Notes: generated from the letters alone by a model not told the origin. 64,000 nt of DNA from Paenibacillus polygoni (GCF_030263935.1 NZ_CP127162.1:2985501-3049500), one strand, 5' to 3'; shown: positions 27,052-36,565, counted from the stretch's first letter. Numbers and translations: made by a program.

Positions 27052-27423
27052 ATGATTATATCGATCAGTGTTGCCGCAAGTGCTATTGCTTTTATTGTTT
27101 TAGTCTATTATCTAGTCCGAGTTCTGGTGAAAGGGATGAGCACACTTAGTGAAACGAACAGAACATTATCCGAAGTCAGAAATGCAATTCATGGGCTGAC
27201 ACAGGAATCAACCAAGCTCATACAAAAAGCGAACGTCATCACCTCGGATGTAAAGGGTAAAATCCGTTCCGTTGAGCCCATCTTTAACTCTGCCGGGGAT
27301 GTAGGGGAAGCCATTCACAGCGTGACGAAGACGGTGAAGCAAGCTTCAGAGGCGATTGGTGATGTCATTCACCCAGCAGCAGAACAAGATACGAAGAAGC
27401 CCGTAAAAATTAAATTCAAGTAA
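27052..27423 (+). CDS. DUF948-family membrane-anchored protein
   Basis: 123 residues from the ATG at 27052; another ATG six bases before it is too close to GGAGG. A membrane segment at 3-25 (ISVAASAIAFIVLVYYLVRVLV) is followed by an amphipathic helical region with heptad spacing (SETNRTLSEVRNAIHGLTQES). This is the DUF948 layout (B. subtilis YtxG). Such proteins are linked to general stress in Bacillus. A second tiny membrane gene follows 31 bases later. Confidence 0.75.
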   Translation: MIISISVAASAIAFIVLVYYLVRVLVKGMSTLSETNRTLSEVRNAIHGLTQESTKLIQKANVITSDVKGKIRSVEPIFNSAGDVGEAIHSVTKTVKQASEAIGDVIHPAAEQDTKKPVKIKFK

Positions 27424-27454
27424 AATTTTAAACGGTGAAGAAATGGGGTGAATC

Positions 27455-27628
27455 ATGCCAACCATCCTGGTTCAACTCGCTTATCTTGTTATTTTCATTT
27501 GGTCGGTTGTAATGATTGTTCAAGACATTCAGCTTTCCCGAAAATCCTTGCTAAATATTTTACTGCACATTGCTGTAGCCATCGTATCGCTTAATTGGTT
27601 CTTGCAATCGATTGGATATCGATTATAA
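27455..27628 (+). CDS. 57-residue two-span membrane protein
   Basis: The frame begins MPTILVQLAYLVIFIWSVVM and ends SLNWFLQSIGYRL. GGGGTG lies upstream of the ATG. Two hydrophobic segments (residues 5-21 and 35-51) flank QDIQLSRK. It sits right after the DUF948 gene and before a strong terminator, so both likely form a unit. It is too short for a 60-residue cutoff but codon use and translation signals look real. Family not recognised. Confidence 0.6.
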   Translation: MPTILVQLAYLVIFIWSVVMIVQDIQLSRKSLLNILLHIAVAIVSLNWFLQSIGYRL

Positions 27629-27644
27629 ACACGTTTATATAAAT

Positions 27645-27684
27645 AAGAGGAACCCCGAATATGAAATCGAGGTTCCTCTTATTT
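27645..27684. terminator. Bidirectional terminator between convergent genes
   Basis: AAGAGGAACC and GGTTCCTCTT form a 10-bp stem, extended by CCGA/TCGA, serving the small membrane gene and the BCCT gene. Confidence 0.85.
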
Positions 27685-27701
27685 ACTATACTAATTTGCA
27701 A

Positions 27702-29252
27702 TTACATCTGTGTTTTATTAGCCTCTTCTTTTATCTTCTGATAACGTCTGAGATCAGCTTTCTTGACGGGAAGCGGTTCTTTTCGGATCAGTTTTGCCAT
27801 CGCGACAAGAAGCAGTAACAATAATAACGTAAATGGTAAAGCAGAGATTAAGGAAGCGGTCTGCAGAGCTTCAAGCCCGCCTGAGTATAGTAGCACTCCC
27901 GCAATAGAAGCCATTAAAGTACCCCACACAAGTTTACCAATATTTAATGGATTCAAACGGCCGCCGCTGGTCATACTTGCGAGAATATAAGTTGCAGAGT
28001 CTGCAGACGTTACTAAGAAAGTAAAAATGAGCACGATTGCTAATACAGACATGATTCCCGCGAACGGCAATTGATCAAACATTTGGAACAAAGCTACTGA
28101 GACATCTTTATTTACAGCAGCAGCAATTCCTGCATCTTCATGTAGATCGAACCATAGGGCCGTACCGCCGAATGCGGCAATCCATAAACATGAAATGAGT
28201 GTCGGAATAATCGTAACACCCACGATAAATTCCCTGATCGTTCTTCCTTTCGATACCCTTGCTATAAAAGCACCGACGTAAGGTGATGAAGCAATTGCCC
28301 ATGCCCAGTAGAAAATAGTCCATTCTCCTACCCAAGTTCCTTCGGAATAAGGTTGAAGCCGCAAACTATACTGAACAAAACTCGTTATGTAATCCCCGAT
28401 TGCTAATGTAAATGACTCGAGTATAAAGACCGTTGGACCCATTGTAAATACAAACAACAAAAATGCTATCGCCAAAATAAGGTTAAAATTACTCAATATA
28501 CGGATCCCTTTATCAAGTCCTGTCATCGCCGAGATCATATAGCATACGAAAATAAGAAATAACATCAACAGTTGAATCATGGTGTTGTTTCCTACACCGG
28601 AAACCTGTTCTACTCCTCCACTCATTTGAAGAACACCAAGCCCGATGGAAGTGGCAACCCCCATCACGGTTGCAATCACAGCTAAGATATCGATCCCATT
28701 TTTAACGGTTGTCTTCTTCCCGGTTACAGGTTCTAAAGCGGTGGATATAAGACCATCCCTATTTTTACGAAATTGCAGGAAAGCAATCGCGAGACCTACG
28801 AGCGCAAATACAGCCCACTGACTGATCCCCCAATGAAAGAAAGAATATCCCATCGCTACGCGTGCCGCTTCCGTTGTTCCTGCTTCCACACCCGCAAACG
28901 GTGTGTTAAAAAAGTGGCTCATCGGCTCGGCTACTCCCCAGAATACAAGACCAACGCCAAATCCAGCGGAGAATAACATACCTAACCACGTAAAAAATGA
29001 ATACTCTGGTTTGCTTTTTTCTCCTCCAAGACGAATTGCACCATACTTACTAGCCGCAAGCCACATGAGAAATACAATGATTACGACTACTGACAATAAA
29101 TAAAACCAACCAAAATTCTTTTTAGAAAAATCAAATAAATAGTTTGCAGTATTTCCGAAAGCCACAGGCATAATTGCGCCCAATAAAGCAATAACAGCAG
29201 CAACTATTGCAGATATGGAAAATACTTTATTCTTTAATAATTTGCCAACCAC
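27702..29252 (-). CDS. BCCT-family betaine/choline/carnitine transporter (OpuD-like)
   Basis: 516 residues, twelve membrane segments. The BCCT signature is visible: GMLFSAGFGVGLVFWGVAEPMSHF near 92 (Gly-rich segment), WAIASSPYVGAFIARVSKGRTIREF near 315 and FTFLVTSADSATYIL near 408. The family imports glycine betaine, choline or carnitine with sodium for osmotic protection. Residues of the Trp box are present (TIFYWAWA). The start is GTG after AGAGGTGA. It stands alone; osmotic control is likely but not shown. Confidence 0.92.
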   Translation of the reverse strand: MVGKLLKNKVFSISAIVAAVIALLGAIMPVAFGNTANYLFDFSKKNFGWFYLLSVVVIIVFLMWLAASKYGAIRLGGEKSKPEYSFFTWLGMLFSAGFGVGLVFWGVAEPMSHFFNTPFAGVEAGTTEAARVAMGYSFFHWGISQWAVFALVGLAIAFLQFRKNRDGLISTALEPVTGKKTTVKNGIDILAVIATVMGVATSIGLGVLQMSGGVEQVSGVGNNTMIQLLMLFLIFVCYMISAMTGLDKGIRILSNFNLILAIAFLLFVFTMGPTVFILESFTLAIGDYITSFVQYSLRLQPYSEGTWVGEWTIFYWAWAIASSPYVGAFIARVSKGRTIREFIVGVTIIPTLISCLWIAAFGGTALWFDLHEDAGIAAAVNKDVSVALFQMFDQLPFAGIMSVLAIVLIFTFLVTSADSATYILASMTSGGRLNPLNIGKLVWGTLMASIAGVLLYSGGLEALQTASLISALPFTLLLLLLLVAMAKLIRKEPLPVKKADLRRYQKIKEEANKTQM

Positions 29253-29339
29253 AGACTCACCTCTACCAGTTTAGTAAAAACTCTATATAGAATAGTTATT
29301 TACACCAAAATGATAAATCCTAATCAGGAAATGAGCGTA

Positions 29340-29639
29340 TTATTCTAGCAGTAAAGAATACCATAAGAAAAGAAAGATACATAAAATAGGCACTATAACA
29401 CCGATCGCCATGGCAATATAAGGGGTCGGTGATTTCATATATTGTATAAACTCTCTTTTTTCGCTGGTTAGAAAGACTTGTTGCTGGATTCCATCCACAA
29501 TCTTCTTGCTGTCTGCTGGACTCAGCTCAGAGATATGTGTCCACATCCCCATATATTCTTGTTTACTTTTTTCTAATAATTCATCAGCCGACGGTCCTTC
29601 TTTTGTATGATCGGCCTCTGAACGTATGATATCTGACAT
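29340..29639 (-). CDS. Small protein with C-terminal membrane anchor
   Basis: 99 residues. The N-terminal 65 residues are charged and helical (SADELLEKSKQEYMGMW), and one membrane segment ends the protein (residues 75-97, AMAIGVIVPILCIFLFLWY). This layout resembles tail-anchored proteins with a cytoplasmic domain. A weak AAAGGCGG site precedes the ATG. It lies 87 bases upstream of the BCCT gene on the same strand and could be cotranscribed. Family not recognised. Confidence 0.55.
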   Translation of the reverse strand: MSDIIRSEADHTKEGPSADELLEKSKQEYMGMWTHISELSPADSKKIVDGIQQQVFLTSEKREFIQYMKSPTPYIAMAIGVIVPILCIFLFLWYSLLLE

Positions 29640-29746
29640 GGAATCGCCGCCTTTTCACTAATATTTACTAATACTATAGAAACACGAAAAAACTAAAAAA
29701 GTTGGATACTATATTTTTGAATATGATCTTACTAGATATGTAAAAC

Positions 29747-29779
29747 AAAAGACGACCTGACAGTGACCCTATGTCTTTT
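29747..29779 (-). terminator. Possible terminator after the 93-residue gene
   Basis: AAAAGAC and GTCTTTT form a 7-bp stem with a T-rich end on the minus strand. The stem is modest. Confidence 0.5.
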
Positions 29780-29780
29780 T

Positions 29781-30062
29781 CTAGATGAATTGTTTTACTG
29801 CTAAGATAAAAGACTTTGGGTTCTCTCTTAGTGTGTAAGGATACACACCTTGCTGCGTATGTATATATAGCATCCCATGACCACTGCCCATGGAGCGGTA
29901 GGATAAATCAAATACTTTTTCGATGGGAAACTCCCGATAGGCAGATACAATTCTATCCGGATATAACTTTAAGAGCCGCTGATGTTCGATGATCTCTATT
30001 TTTAAGGAGTGGATTTTTCGCTCCATTTTATAATAAGGCTGAATCGCTATGGGATTACTCAT
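29781..30062 (-). CDS. Small PH-like protein of unknown function
   Basis: 93 residues. The pattern of strands followed by a final helix (EKVFDLSYRSMGSGHGMLYIHTQQGVYPYTLRENPKSFILAVKQFI) is that of a short pleckstrin-homology-like domain of the bacterial YokE/DUF304 kind. It lacks a signal peptide. An AAAGGAAC site precedes the ATG. It is monocistronic, divergent from the SDR gene at 30253. The assignment is from fold pattern only. Confidence 0.5.
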   Translation of the reverse strand: MSNPIAIQPYYKMERKIHSLKIEIIEHQRLLKLYPDRIVSAYREFPIEKVFDLSYRSMGSGHGMLYIHTQQGVYPYTLRENPKSFILAVKQFI

Positions 30063-30252
30063 TCTTCATGTTCCTTTCTTTGAATATACTTTAACGTAAC
30101 CTCTATCCTCTTAGTACGGTACCCTATCCTTCATCATATGAACCTCTACATACTGACGGGACCTGCATTACATGATAGTCTGTAGAAAGATTGCAGCCTA
30201 TATACCTCCCCATGTCACAAGTTTAGATTTGTCCCCAAAGGAGTGATTTATT

Positions 30253-31110
30253 ATGTATCCTTTCTCACCTGACCTATTAAAAAACAAAGTCATCATTGTT
30301 ACCGGCGGTGGAACCGGTCTCGGACTTGCCATGAGCGAAACGTTTGCTGACCTAGGCGCAAAGCTCGCTTGGTGCGGAAGGAGATCCGAAGTACTCGAAC
30401 AATCAGCCCATAAATTCGCAGCTAAAGGAGTTGAAGTATTCTACCAAAGCTGTGATGTACGAGATGCAGTACAAGTAGCGTCTTTTGTGGAAGCGGTTAC
30501 TGCTCATTTCGGTCAGATTGATATCCTTGTTAATAATGCTGCCGGGAACTTTATTAGTCCTACGGAGAAGCTATCTCCGCGGGCCGTAGATGCCGTTTTA
30601 AATATTGTGTTACATGGTACCTTCTACATGACACTGGAGGTCGGGAAAAGATGGATTGAGCGTAAAGAAACCGGAACCATGCTGAATATCGTAACTACTT
30701 ATGCATCTAGCGACAGCGGGTCGGGATATGTTGTTCCTTCTGCTGCAGCCAAAGCAGGGGTACTTGCGCTTACACGTTCACTTGCAGTCGAATGGGCTCC
30801 TTACGGCATTCGCCAAGTTGCTATTGCGCCGGGTCCCTTTCCTACCGAGGGAGCTGGTTCCAGATTAACTCCAACTCCGGGTCTCGAACAAAAATTAATC
30901 GACAGAGTACCTTTAAAACGTGCCGGAAACAAAGAAGAACTCGGTGCGCTAGCTGCTTTTCTTATTTCTGATTACGCAGGTTATATTAACGGGGAAGTCG
31001 TTACTATCGACGGCGGGGAGTGGCTTCAGGGCGCGGGACAATTTAACGGGCTAGTAGAACTCACCGAAGAGGAATGGAATGCACTCTCTAAAACAACTCG
31101 AAAAGGATAA
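30253..31110 (+). CDS. SDR oxidoreductase, 2,4-dienoyl-CoA reductase type
   Basis: 285 residues. The NADP-binding TGGGTGLG lies near 20 and NNAAGNF near 97; the Phe in that motif is typical of 2,4-dienoyl-CoA reductases, which finish beta-oxidation of unsaturated fatty acids. The usual catalytic Tyr-x-x-x-Lys is replaced by Ser-x-x-x-Lys (VPSAAAKAG near 162), also characteristic of this subgroup. The closing GEVVTIDGGEWL fits. It is a single gene with its own terminator. ETF genes at the start of the window could take part in the same pathway. Confidence 0.85.
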   Translation: MYPFSPDLLKNKVIIVTGGGTGLGLAMSETFADLGAKLAWCGRRSEVLEQSAHKFAAKGVEVFYQSCDVRDAVQVASFVEAVTAHFGQIDILVNNAAGNFISPTEKLSPRAVDAVLNIVLHGTFYMTLEVGKRWIERKETGTMLNIVTTYASSDSGSGYVVPSAAAKAGVLALTRSLAVEWAPYGIRQVAIAPGPFPTEGAGSRLTPTPGLEQKLIDRVPLKRAGNKEELGALAAFLISDYAGYINGEVVTIDGGEWLQGAGQFNGLVELTEEEWNALSKTTRKG

Positions 31111-31111
31111 G

Positions 31112-31153
31112 AAAAAGATGCCTTCTCTGATAACGAGAAAGGCATCTCTTTTT
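31112..31153 (+). terminator. Terminator after the dienoyl-CoA reductase gene
   Basis: AGATGCCTT and AAGGCATCT pair around TCTC/GAGA and are followed by CTTTTT. Confidence 0.85.
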
Positions 31154-31171
31154 AATGAAGAACCCTACCCT

Positions 31172-31236
31172 TTAATCTGTGTAAAGTTGTCCATTAAATG
31201 ACTCGGGACCCACACGTATCGTTCCAAGCAAGTTCG
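31172..31236 (-). pseudogene. 3' remnant of a gene like that at 42658-43080
   Basis: On the minus strand, right after the YbaK stop, the frame reads SNLLGTIRVGPESFNGQLYTD and a stop. The protein at 42658-43080 ends in the same way, with T for S and S for T. No upstream part of that gene is present here, and the 5' side is replaced by the YbaK gene. It is a truncated copy left after duplication or rearrangement. Confidence 0.75.
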
Positions 31237-31239
31237 AGC

Positions 31240-31719
31240 TTACTTACATAATGGAGCTAATGTCGCATCGGTTACTTTTACGAGCTGGTTTGTCTCGATT
31301 TCCAGCTGGAATCCTACTTTTCCTGCACTAATTATCATTTTATCAAGATCTTTGGCTTGCTCATCAATAAATACAGGATAACGCTTCTTCATTCCAATCG
31401 GAGAACATCCCCCTCGAATATAACCTGTCACTTCTAGCAGGTCTTTGACAGCAATTAGTTCAATTTTCTTTTCTTTTGCCCCTTTCGCTGCTTTTTTCAG
31501 ATCTAATTCACACTGCACAGGAATGACAAATACAAAATACCCTTTTGTGTTACTCCCTTGCGCTACTAAGGTTTTATAGACAAGTTCTGGAGACCTTCCT
31601 ACTTTGCGCGCCACAGATAGACCATCAATGTCTCCATCGTCAACGGAATAAGTCAGCATGTCATAGGAAACCTTCTGTTTATCCAACATTCGCATCGCAT
31701 TTGTCTTTTCTTGCTTCAT
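31240..31719 (-). CDS. ybaK: Cys-tRNA(Pro)/Cys-tRNA(Cys) deacylase YbaK
   Basis: 159 residues, a complete YbaK/EbsC domain. Landmarks are VARKVGRSPELVYKTLV near 36, FVFVIPVQCELDLKKAAK near 62 and TGYIRGGCSPIGMKKRYPVFID near 97 (the conserved GGxSP-type loop, with Cys here). The enzyme clears cysteine mischarged on tRNA-Pro and so guards translation fidelity. A gene remnant lies directly after its stop codon, showing that the downstream DNA has been rearranged. Confidence 0.9.
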   Translation of the reverse strand: MKQEKTNAMRMLDKQKVSYDMLTYSVDDGDIDGLSVARKVGRSPELVYKTLVAQGSNTKGYFVFVIPVQCELDLKKAAKGAKEKKIELIAVKDLLEVTGYIRGGCSPIGMKKRYPVFIDEQAKDLDKMIISAGKVGFQLEIETNQLVKVTDATLAPLCK

Positions 31720-31836
31720 TTCATAGCCTGCCTTTCTTGATAGGTAATGACCTTACTTCTATTCTAATCATCGCTTATATGTATGAAAAGTACAGTTCTC
31801 TAAGCAGGCTGTGAAAACTTTTGGAAGCAAACAATA

Positions 31837-31863
31837 TAAAAAAGAGCCGCAGTCTGCGGCTCT
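31837..31863 (-). terminator. Terminator after the Gly/His-rich gene
   Basis: AGAGCCGCAG and CTGCGGCTCT pair around a single-base T loop in the primary alignment (larger in practice), followed on the minus strand by six Ts. Confidence 0.8.
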
Positions 31864-31872
31864 CCGTAACAA

Positions 31873-32241
31873 TCACCATAATAAACTGATTGTCAGTAAA
31901 TTAAATAAAGCTAAGGGAAGGATCACATTGGGATTAGGTCCGTGCCCGGGAGGTCCCCACTGAGGTCCTGGGCCGTAACCATGGCCGTGGCTATGACCTC
32001 CCCCACCCGGTCCATATCCGCCTGGATAAAATCCACGCTGATCTTCCACTTGCAAAAACACATAATGATCATCGACATTTACGACAATACCCTCAATTGA
32101 TTCTCCATCTATGGTAAGTACTTTCACCTTGTGATTAACCAATTGCTTGCAAGTATGTTTTGCATGCTCTTTATGTTTTTTCAAGTGGTCTGCGAGCTGA
32201 TGCTCACATTGATACATTAATTGATGTCCGCGATATGCCAC
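31873..32241 (-). CDS. Sm-like protein with Gly/His/Pro-rich segment
   Basis: 122 residues. The GTG start has GGAGG eight bases upstream. Residues 1-30 are rich in His, Gln and Cys (HQLMYQCEHQLADHLKKHKEHAKH). About 32-68 form a five-strand pattern like an LSM domain (KVKVLTIDGESIEGIVVNVDDHYVFLQVE). Then a low-complexity GYGPGGGGHSHGHGYGP segment and a short hydrophobic end follow. Proteins of this build are frequent in Paenibacillus and Brevibacillus spore-formers, but I do not know a function. A spore or envelope role is possible. Confidence 0.65.
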   Translation of the reverse strand: MAYRGHQLMYQCEHQLADHLKKHKEHAKHTCKQLVNHKVKVLTIDGESIEGIVVNVDDHYVFLQVEDQRGFYPGGYGPGGGGHSHGHGYGPGPQWGPPGHGPNPNVILPLALFNLLTISLLW

Positions 32242-32350
32242 TTCCTATTCCTCCTTTATGAATCATCCTGCTCACAATGTATGCAGCCGACTCAGAAAGG
32301 GTGTTTGCCTATAGAAAGAGGTTACATTCGATCCATCATTTTTTTAGGTT

Positions 32351-33067
32351 CTAAGGATTTGTGGACCACATACCAGCCGATTTAATAAAGATTCTGGAAT
32401 TCAGTTTCAACTGAGATACCATGTATTCAGCCAAGTCTTCAGGCTGCATTACTTTATCTGGATTGCCATCAGTCAGGTTCAGATCTACTGCCATATCTGT
32501 GGCCACGGTGCTTGGCGTAAGCGCAGTTACACGAATATTGTGTTTTCTCACTTCCAGCATCAAAGATTCTGTTAATGCCAGAACTCCTGCTTTCGAAGCA
32601 CTGTATGCACTTGTTACAGGTGCGCCCTTTTGACCTGCTGTAGAAGAAATATTAATAATATCGCCTGATTTACGCTCGATCATTTGCGGTAGAACTGCTC
32701 TGGTTGTATAGTATACACCCATCAAGTTCACTTGAATAATCTGTTCCCAATCCTTCGGATCAAGTTCCATAAAATTACCGAACTTCGAGATACCCGCATT
32801 ATTAATCAGGATATCAATCGGTCCGAGTTCTTGACTAACATGCTCTACAGCTTTTGTAATGGATTCAAGATCGGATACATCTGCGGTTGCAATGGAAACT
32901 TTGACACCGTAGGGCTCTAGTTCCTCTGCCACTTTTTCCAAATGGTTTTTATTTCGTGCAATGAGACCTACGTGAATGCCTTCTTTTGCAAATTCAATAG
33001 CGGTTGCTCGTCCAATGCCTCTTCCTGCACCGGTAATTAGGGCGACTTTCCCTGTAAGGTTTTGCAT
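32351..33067 (-). CDS. SDR-family 3-ketoacyl-(ACP) reductase-like protein
   Basis: 238 residues from the ATG at 33067, with AAGGAG eight bases upstream. Complete SDR landmarks: [12 protein letters not shown] near 10, NNAGISKFG near 87, the catalytic Ser in [10 protein letters not shown] near 137 and Tyr-Lys in [10 protein letters not shown] near 151. It resembles FabG-like reductases but the C-terminal part is shorter, and no fatty-acid genes are nearby, so it may act on another carbonyl substrate with NADPH. Confidence 0.85.
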   Translation of the reverse strand: MQNLTGKVALITGAGRGIGRATAIEFAKEGIHVGLIARNKNHLEKVAEELEPYGVKVSIATADVSDLESITKAVEHVSQELGPIDILINNAGISKFGNFMELDPKDWEQIIQVNLMGVYYTTRAVLPQMIERKSGDIINISSTAGQKGAPVTSAYSASKAGVLALTESLMLEVRKHNIRVTALTPSTVATDMAVDLNLTDGNPDKVMQPEDLAEYMVSQLKLNSRIFIKSAGMWSTNP

Positions 33068-33213
33068 GATCTTCACTCCTTTTAATAAACTGTTACACTC
33101 GTATTATACTTTTATAACCTCTTATTTTCCAAACTTTACATGACAGGTATGCCATTAATTATGCAGTCAGATGTCTCGATAAGCCGGAAATCACTATTCG
33201 TTATATAAAACGG

Positions 33214-33249
33214 GATATAAAAAACGGCAGCCCCCGCTTGAGAGCTGCC
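33214..33249 (-). terminator. Terminator after the transaldolase gene
   Basis: GGCAGC and GCTGCC pair, and six Ts follow on the minus strand. Confidence 0.75.
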
Positions 33250-33274
33250 ATTACATATCTAAACCTAGATTCGA

Positions 33275-33943
33275 TTATACTTGAACTGTTTTTTTCCAAT
33301 CTGCTGCAAATTTCTCGATTCCTTGATCCGTTAACGGATGTTTGGACAATTGTTCAATAACAGAGAAAGGAATCGTAGCAATATGTGCACCTGCCATTGC
33401 AACACGTGTTACGTGGTCTGGATGGCGAACGGATGCGGCAATAATTTGTGCATCCAAATTATGAGTCTTGAACAATTCAGCAATTTTAGCTACAAGCAGT
33501 ACGCCATCTTCTGAGATATCATCCAAGCGACCCAGGAATGGGGATACATAGGTTGCACCCGCACGTGCTGCTAAAAGCGCCTGATTGACTGTGAAAATCA
33601 AGGTTACATTCGTTTTTACACCTTTTTTAGTCAGATAACGGCATGCTTCTAAACCAGCAAGTGTCATCGGCAGTTTAATCGTAATATTTTTATCATTATT
33701 ATTGATCTTGATCAGTTCATTCGCTTGTGCAATCATTTCTTCCGCTGTTTCTGCATCAGGTGTTACTTCAGCCGATACGGATTCAACTTCCGGTACTTCA
33801 CGTAAGATTTCCTCGATACGATCTTCAAACTTCACACCTTCTTTAGCAACCAAAGAGGGATTTGTCGTAACTCCAGACAACACTCCAATTTTGTAAGCCT
33901 TTTTGATGTCTTCCAGATTAGCTGTGTCAATAAAGAATTTCAT
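33275..33943 (-). CDS. tal: Transaldolase / fructose-6-phosphate aldolase family
   Basis: 222 residues, the short form of the family. [16 protein letters not shown] at the start, [13 protein letters not shown] near 24, NITIKLPMT near 85 (Schiff-base Lys) and FLGRLDDI near 134 are conserved. It transfers dihydroxyacetone units in the non-oxidative pentose phosphate path. A GGAGG site precedes the ATG. It follows zwf by 74 bases on the same strand, so both pentose-phosphate enzymes likely form an operon. Confidence 0.92.
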   Translation of the reverse strand: MKFFIDTANLEDIKKAYKIGVLSGVTTNPSLVAKEGVKFEDRIEEILREVPEVESVSAEVTPDAETAEEMIAQANELIKINNNDKNITIKLPMTLAGLEACRYLTKKGVKTNVTLIFTVNQALLAARAGATYVSPFLGRLDDISEDGVLLVAKIAELFKTHNLDAQIIAASVRHPDHVTRVAMAGAHIATIPFSVIEQLSKHPLTDQGIEKFAADWKKTVQV

Positions 33944-34017
33944 CGATATTACCTCCGTTTATTGGGTATGATTTAGTAGGCTTCAAATTTATCGTAAACG
34001 TGTTGTATACGTTCCTT

Positions 34018-35553
34018 CTATTGAAGCACAGGGCTTTTTGTTTCAAAACTAAGATCTTCTTCTATGGTTTCGGTTCTCTTTTCGTCTTCTTGATCGAACC
34101 ACCAGTGATATCCATCTTGCGCAAGCAATTCATCCGAAGCAGAAGGTCCGTTGGTTCCCGCAGCATATATGTGAAGAGGTACAAGATTCTCGTTGTAAGC
34201 TTCTAAAATCGGCTCAACCCATTGCCATGACAACTCCACTTCTTCCCAATGTGCAAAGAACGTAGAGTCTCCGTTCAGCGCATCTCCGATTAGATTCTCA
34301 TAAGCTTCCGGTAAATTCGCCTGTGTCTCGTGGAAATCGATATACATCGGTTTGATCTTCTCTTTATTCTGAGGATCTCTTGTATTCAGATGCAGCGAAA
34401 TTCTTTCGTCTGGACTGATTTCAAAAACAAGCAAATTCGGCTTTTTATTCTCATCTTGTGTTCCGCCGGACTTCTTCAATGGCTCTTTGAACTCGATTAC
34501 AATACGTGTCGATTTCTCTTTCATTCTTTTACCAGTACGGATATAGAAAGGAACCCCGCGCCAGAAATAGTCATCAATTTTCAGCTTCGCCGCGATAAAA
34601 GTATCGTTACTGGAGTCTTCAGGGATATTCGGTTCCGAAGTATAGCCTACGACTGGGTTCCCATCAATCACTCCTGCCCCATACTGTCCACGGATCACAG
34701 AGGATTTGACATCTTCTTTATGCAGCTGTTCCAAAGAATTCATGACGATTTTCTTTTTCTCCCGAACATCATCATTTGTAGTATTATTCGGAGAGTGAGT
34801 CGTCAGCATCATGAGCAATTGCAACATATGATTCTGGAACATATCCCTAACTGCTCCCGCTTGATCATAATAGCCAGCTCGCTCTTCCACACCTACGGTT
34901 TCATTGGACGTGATTTGAATATTCGCTATATAGCGATTGTCCCACAGGGCTTTAAAGACTGGATTGTTATTCTGCAGAACTTCCAGTTTCTGAACCATTG
35001 GTTTGCCAAGATAGTGATCAATACGGAAAATTTCTTCTTCTTTAAAAGCAATGGACAAACTTTCATTTAACTCTCGTGCAGACTGCAAGTCATGTCCAAA
35101 CGGTTTCTCGATCACCAAGCGCTTCCATCCACTTGTTTTTCCAAGTCCGCTTTCCTGAATATTAGCAGCAATAGTTCCAAAAAATTGAGGTCCTACAGAC
35201 AAATAGAACATCCGGTTCGACTTCGTCCCCAATTTTTGTTCCTGTTGTTCAATTTCTTGCAGTAATGTTTTGTAGTCTTCTTTATGACCCACATCAAGAA
35301 CACGATAGCGGAATACCTCTATAAATTTTTGAAGATTTTCTTGATCTATCACTTTGCGCCGGGAGAACATCCGTAAAGATTTCTCAACATTGGCCTGAAA
35401 ATCAGGATCAGAAAGTTCTCTTCTTCCAAGACCGAATACAGAGAACGATTCGGGTAATTTTTGATCAATAAATAAATTATATAAAGCAGGGTAGATTTTT
35501 CTTTTCGCTAAATCCCCTGTGGCTCCAAACAATACAAATGTAATAGCCTCCAT
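34018..35553 (-). CDS. zwf: Glucose-6-phosphate 1-dehydrogenase
   Basis: 511 residues. The NADP-binding FGATGDLAKRKIYPALYNL lies near 8, the substrate-binding RIDHYLGKP near 177 with its catalytic His two-residue neighbour, and FYIRTGKRM near 335. It oxidises glucose 6-phosphate, the entry to the oxidative pentose phosphate pathway. GAGGAGA precedes the ATG. It is cotranscribed with tal and divergent from a LysR regulator that might control it, though no evidence beyond position supports that. Confidence 0.97.
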   Translation of the reverse strand: MEAITFVLFGATGDLAKRKIYPALYNLFIDQKLPESFSVFGLGRRELSDPDFQANVEKSLRMFSRRKVIDQENLQKFIEVFRYRVLDVGHKEDYKTLLQEIEQQEQKLGTKSNRMFYLSVGPQFFGTIAANIQESGLGKTSGWKRLVIEKPFGHDLQSARELNESLSIAFKEEEIFRIDHYLGKPMVQKLEVLQNNNPVFKALWDNRYIANIQITSNETVGVEERAGYYDQAGAVRDMFQNHMLQLLMMLTTHSPNNTTNDDVREKKKIVMNSLEQLHKEDVKSSVIRGQYGAGVIDGNPVVGYTSEPNIPEDSSNDTFIAAKLKIDDYFWRGVPFYIRTGKRMKEKSTRIVIEFKEPLKKSGGTQDENKKPNLLVFEISPDERISLHLNTRDPQNKEKIKPMYIDFHETQANLPEAYENLIGDALNGDSTFFAHWEEVELSWQWVEPILEAYNENLVPLHIYAAGTNGPSASDELLAQDGYHWWFDQEDEKRTETIEEDLSFETKSPVLQ

Positions 35554-35680
35554 GATTTATCTCCTCTCGGTTGATGCCTGTTAGTAAACATTTTAGTTAA
35601 ATCTGGTATTTCAATCTTTAATCCACTATAATACAAATCACACCTATACAGGTAATTAATATATTTCACAGGAGCTATAG

Positions 35681-36565
35681 ATGACGTCTATGATCAATCA
35701 CGAACTATACAAAGTATTTTATTGGGCAGCGAAAACCGGAAGCCTCTCCAGCGCAGCGAAAGTGCTGTTTATTACTCAGCCAAGTGTCAGTCATGCAATC
35801 AAACAACTGGAGGAGAGCCTGGGTATCACCTTGTTTTACCGAACTTCCAAAGGGGTCTCTTTAACCCAAGAAGGAGCAACTTTATATTCCTATATAGAAC
35901 AGTCCCATATTCTAATTTCACTCGCTGAAGAAAAAATGACGGCACTTAAGAAACTAGATAGCGGTGAGCTGCGAATCGGCGGAAGCGATTCCTTGTTCAA
36001 ACATTACATGCTTCCTTATCTAGAGAGCTATCATCAGAAATATCCGGGTATTAAGCTTCACCTTAATCACGGGACAACTCCAGAAACCATTGCTTTCTTG
36101 AAGGAAGGTAAGATTGATCTAGGAGTCGTTCGGATGCCGATTGTTGATCCACAAATCGAGGTCATTGGTGGAGTTCACCTACAGGACTGCTTTGTGGCGG
36201 GAGCTCGTTATGCGGAACTTAAGGATCGCGTACTAACACTTGAACACCTGCTTGAGTATCCAATCATTTTATTTTCACGCAACAGCCGGGCACGAATGGC
36301 AATTACTGAGCTTTTTCAGACCTACGGACATCAAATCAAACCTGAAATCGAGGTAGGCAGTGTAGATTTGTTAATTGAACTTGCACGAAAAGGTCTTGGC
36401 ATCTCTTATGTAACGAAAGAGTTTATTTCGAAAGAACTTGAAGAAGGCTCTCTATTTGAAATTCAACTCGATATCCAAATGCCTCCCTCTCAAGTGGGTC
36501 TTATGACGATGCGTAATATGCCGCTGTCCACGGCTGCCAGCAAATTTATTGAACTCGTACATTAA
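35681..36565 (+). CDS. LysR-family transcriptional regulator
   Basis: 294 residues. The N-terminal winged helix (about 5-65) has AAKTGSLSSAAKVLFITQPSVSHAIKQLEESLGITLFYR, and the C-terminal substrate-binding domain runs from about 90. AGGAG lies six bases before the ATG. LysR proteins usually control a divergent neighbour, here zwf-tal, and often themselves. The inducer is not known. Confidence 0.92.
   Translation: MTSMINHELYKVFYWAAKTGSLSSAAKVLFITQPSVSHAIKQLEESLGITLFYRTSKGVSLTQEGATLYSYIEQSHILISLAEEKMTALKKLDSGELRIGGSDSLFKHYMLPYLESYHQKYPGIKLHLNHGTTPETIAFLKEGKIDLGVVRMPIVDPQIEVIGGVHLQDCFVAGARYAELKDRVLTLEHLLEYPIILFSRNSRARMAITELFQTYGHQIKPEIEVGSVDLLIELARKGLGISYVTKEFISKELEEGSLFEIQLDIQMPPSQVGLMTMRNMPLSTAASKFIELVH

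Noticed and set aside
34330..35070. Long plus-strand frame (246 codons)
   Set aside because: Fully antisense to zwf, whose protein is unmistakable; the antisense frame has no ribosome binding site and a composition typical of a shadow.
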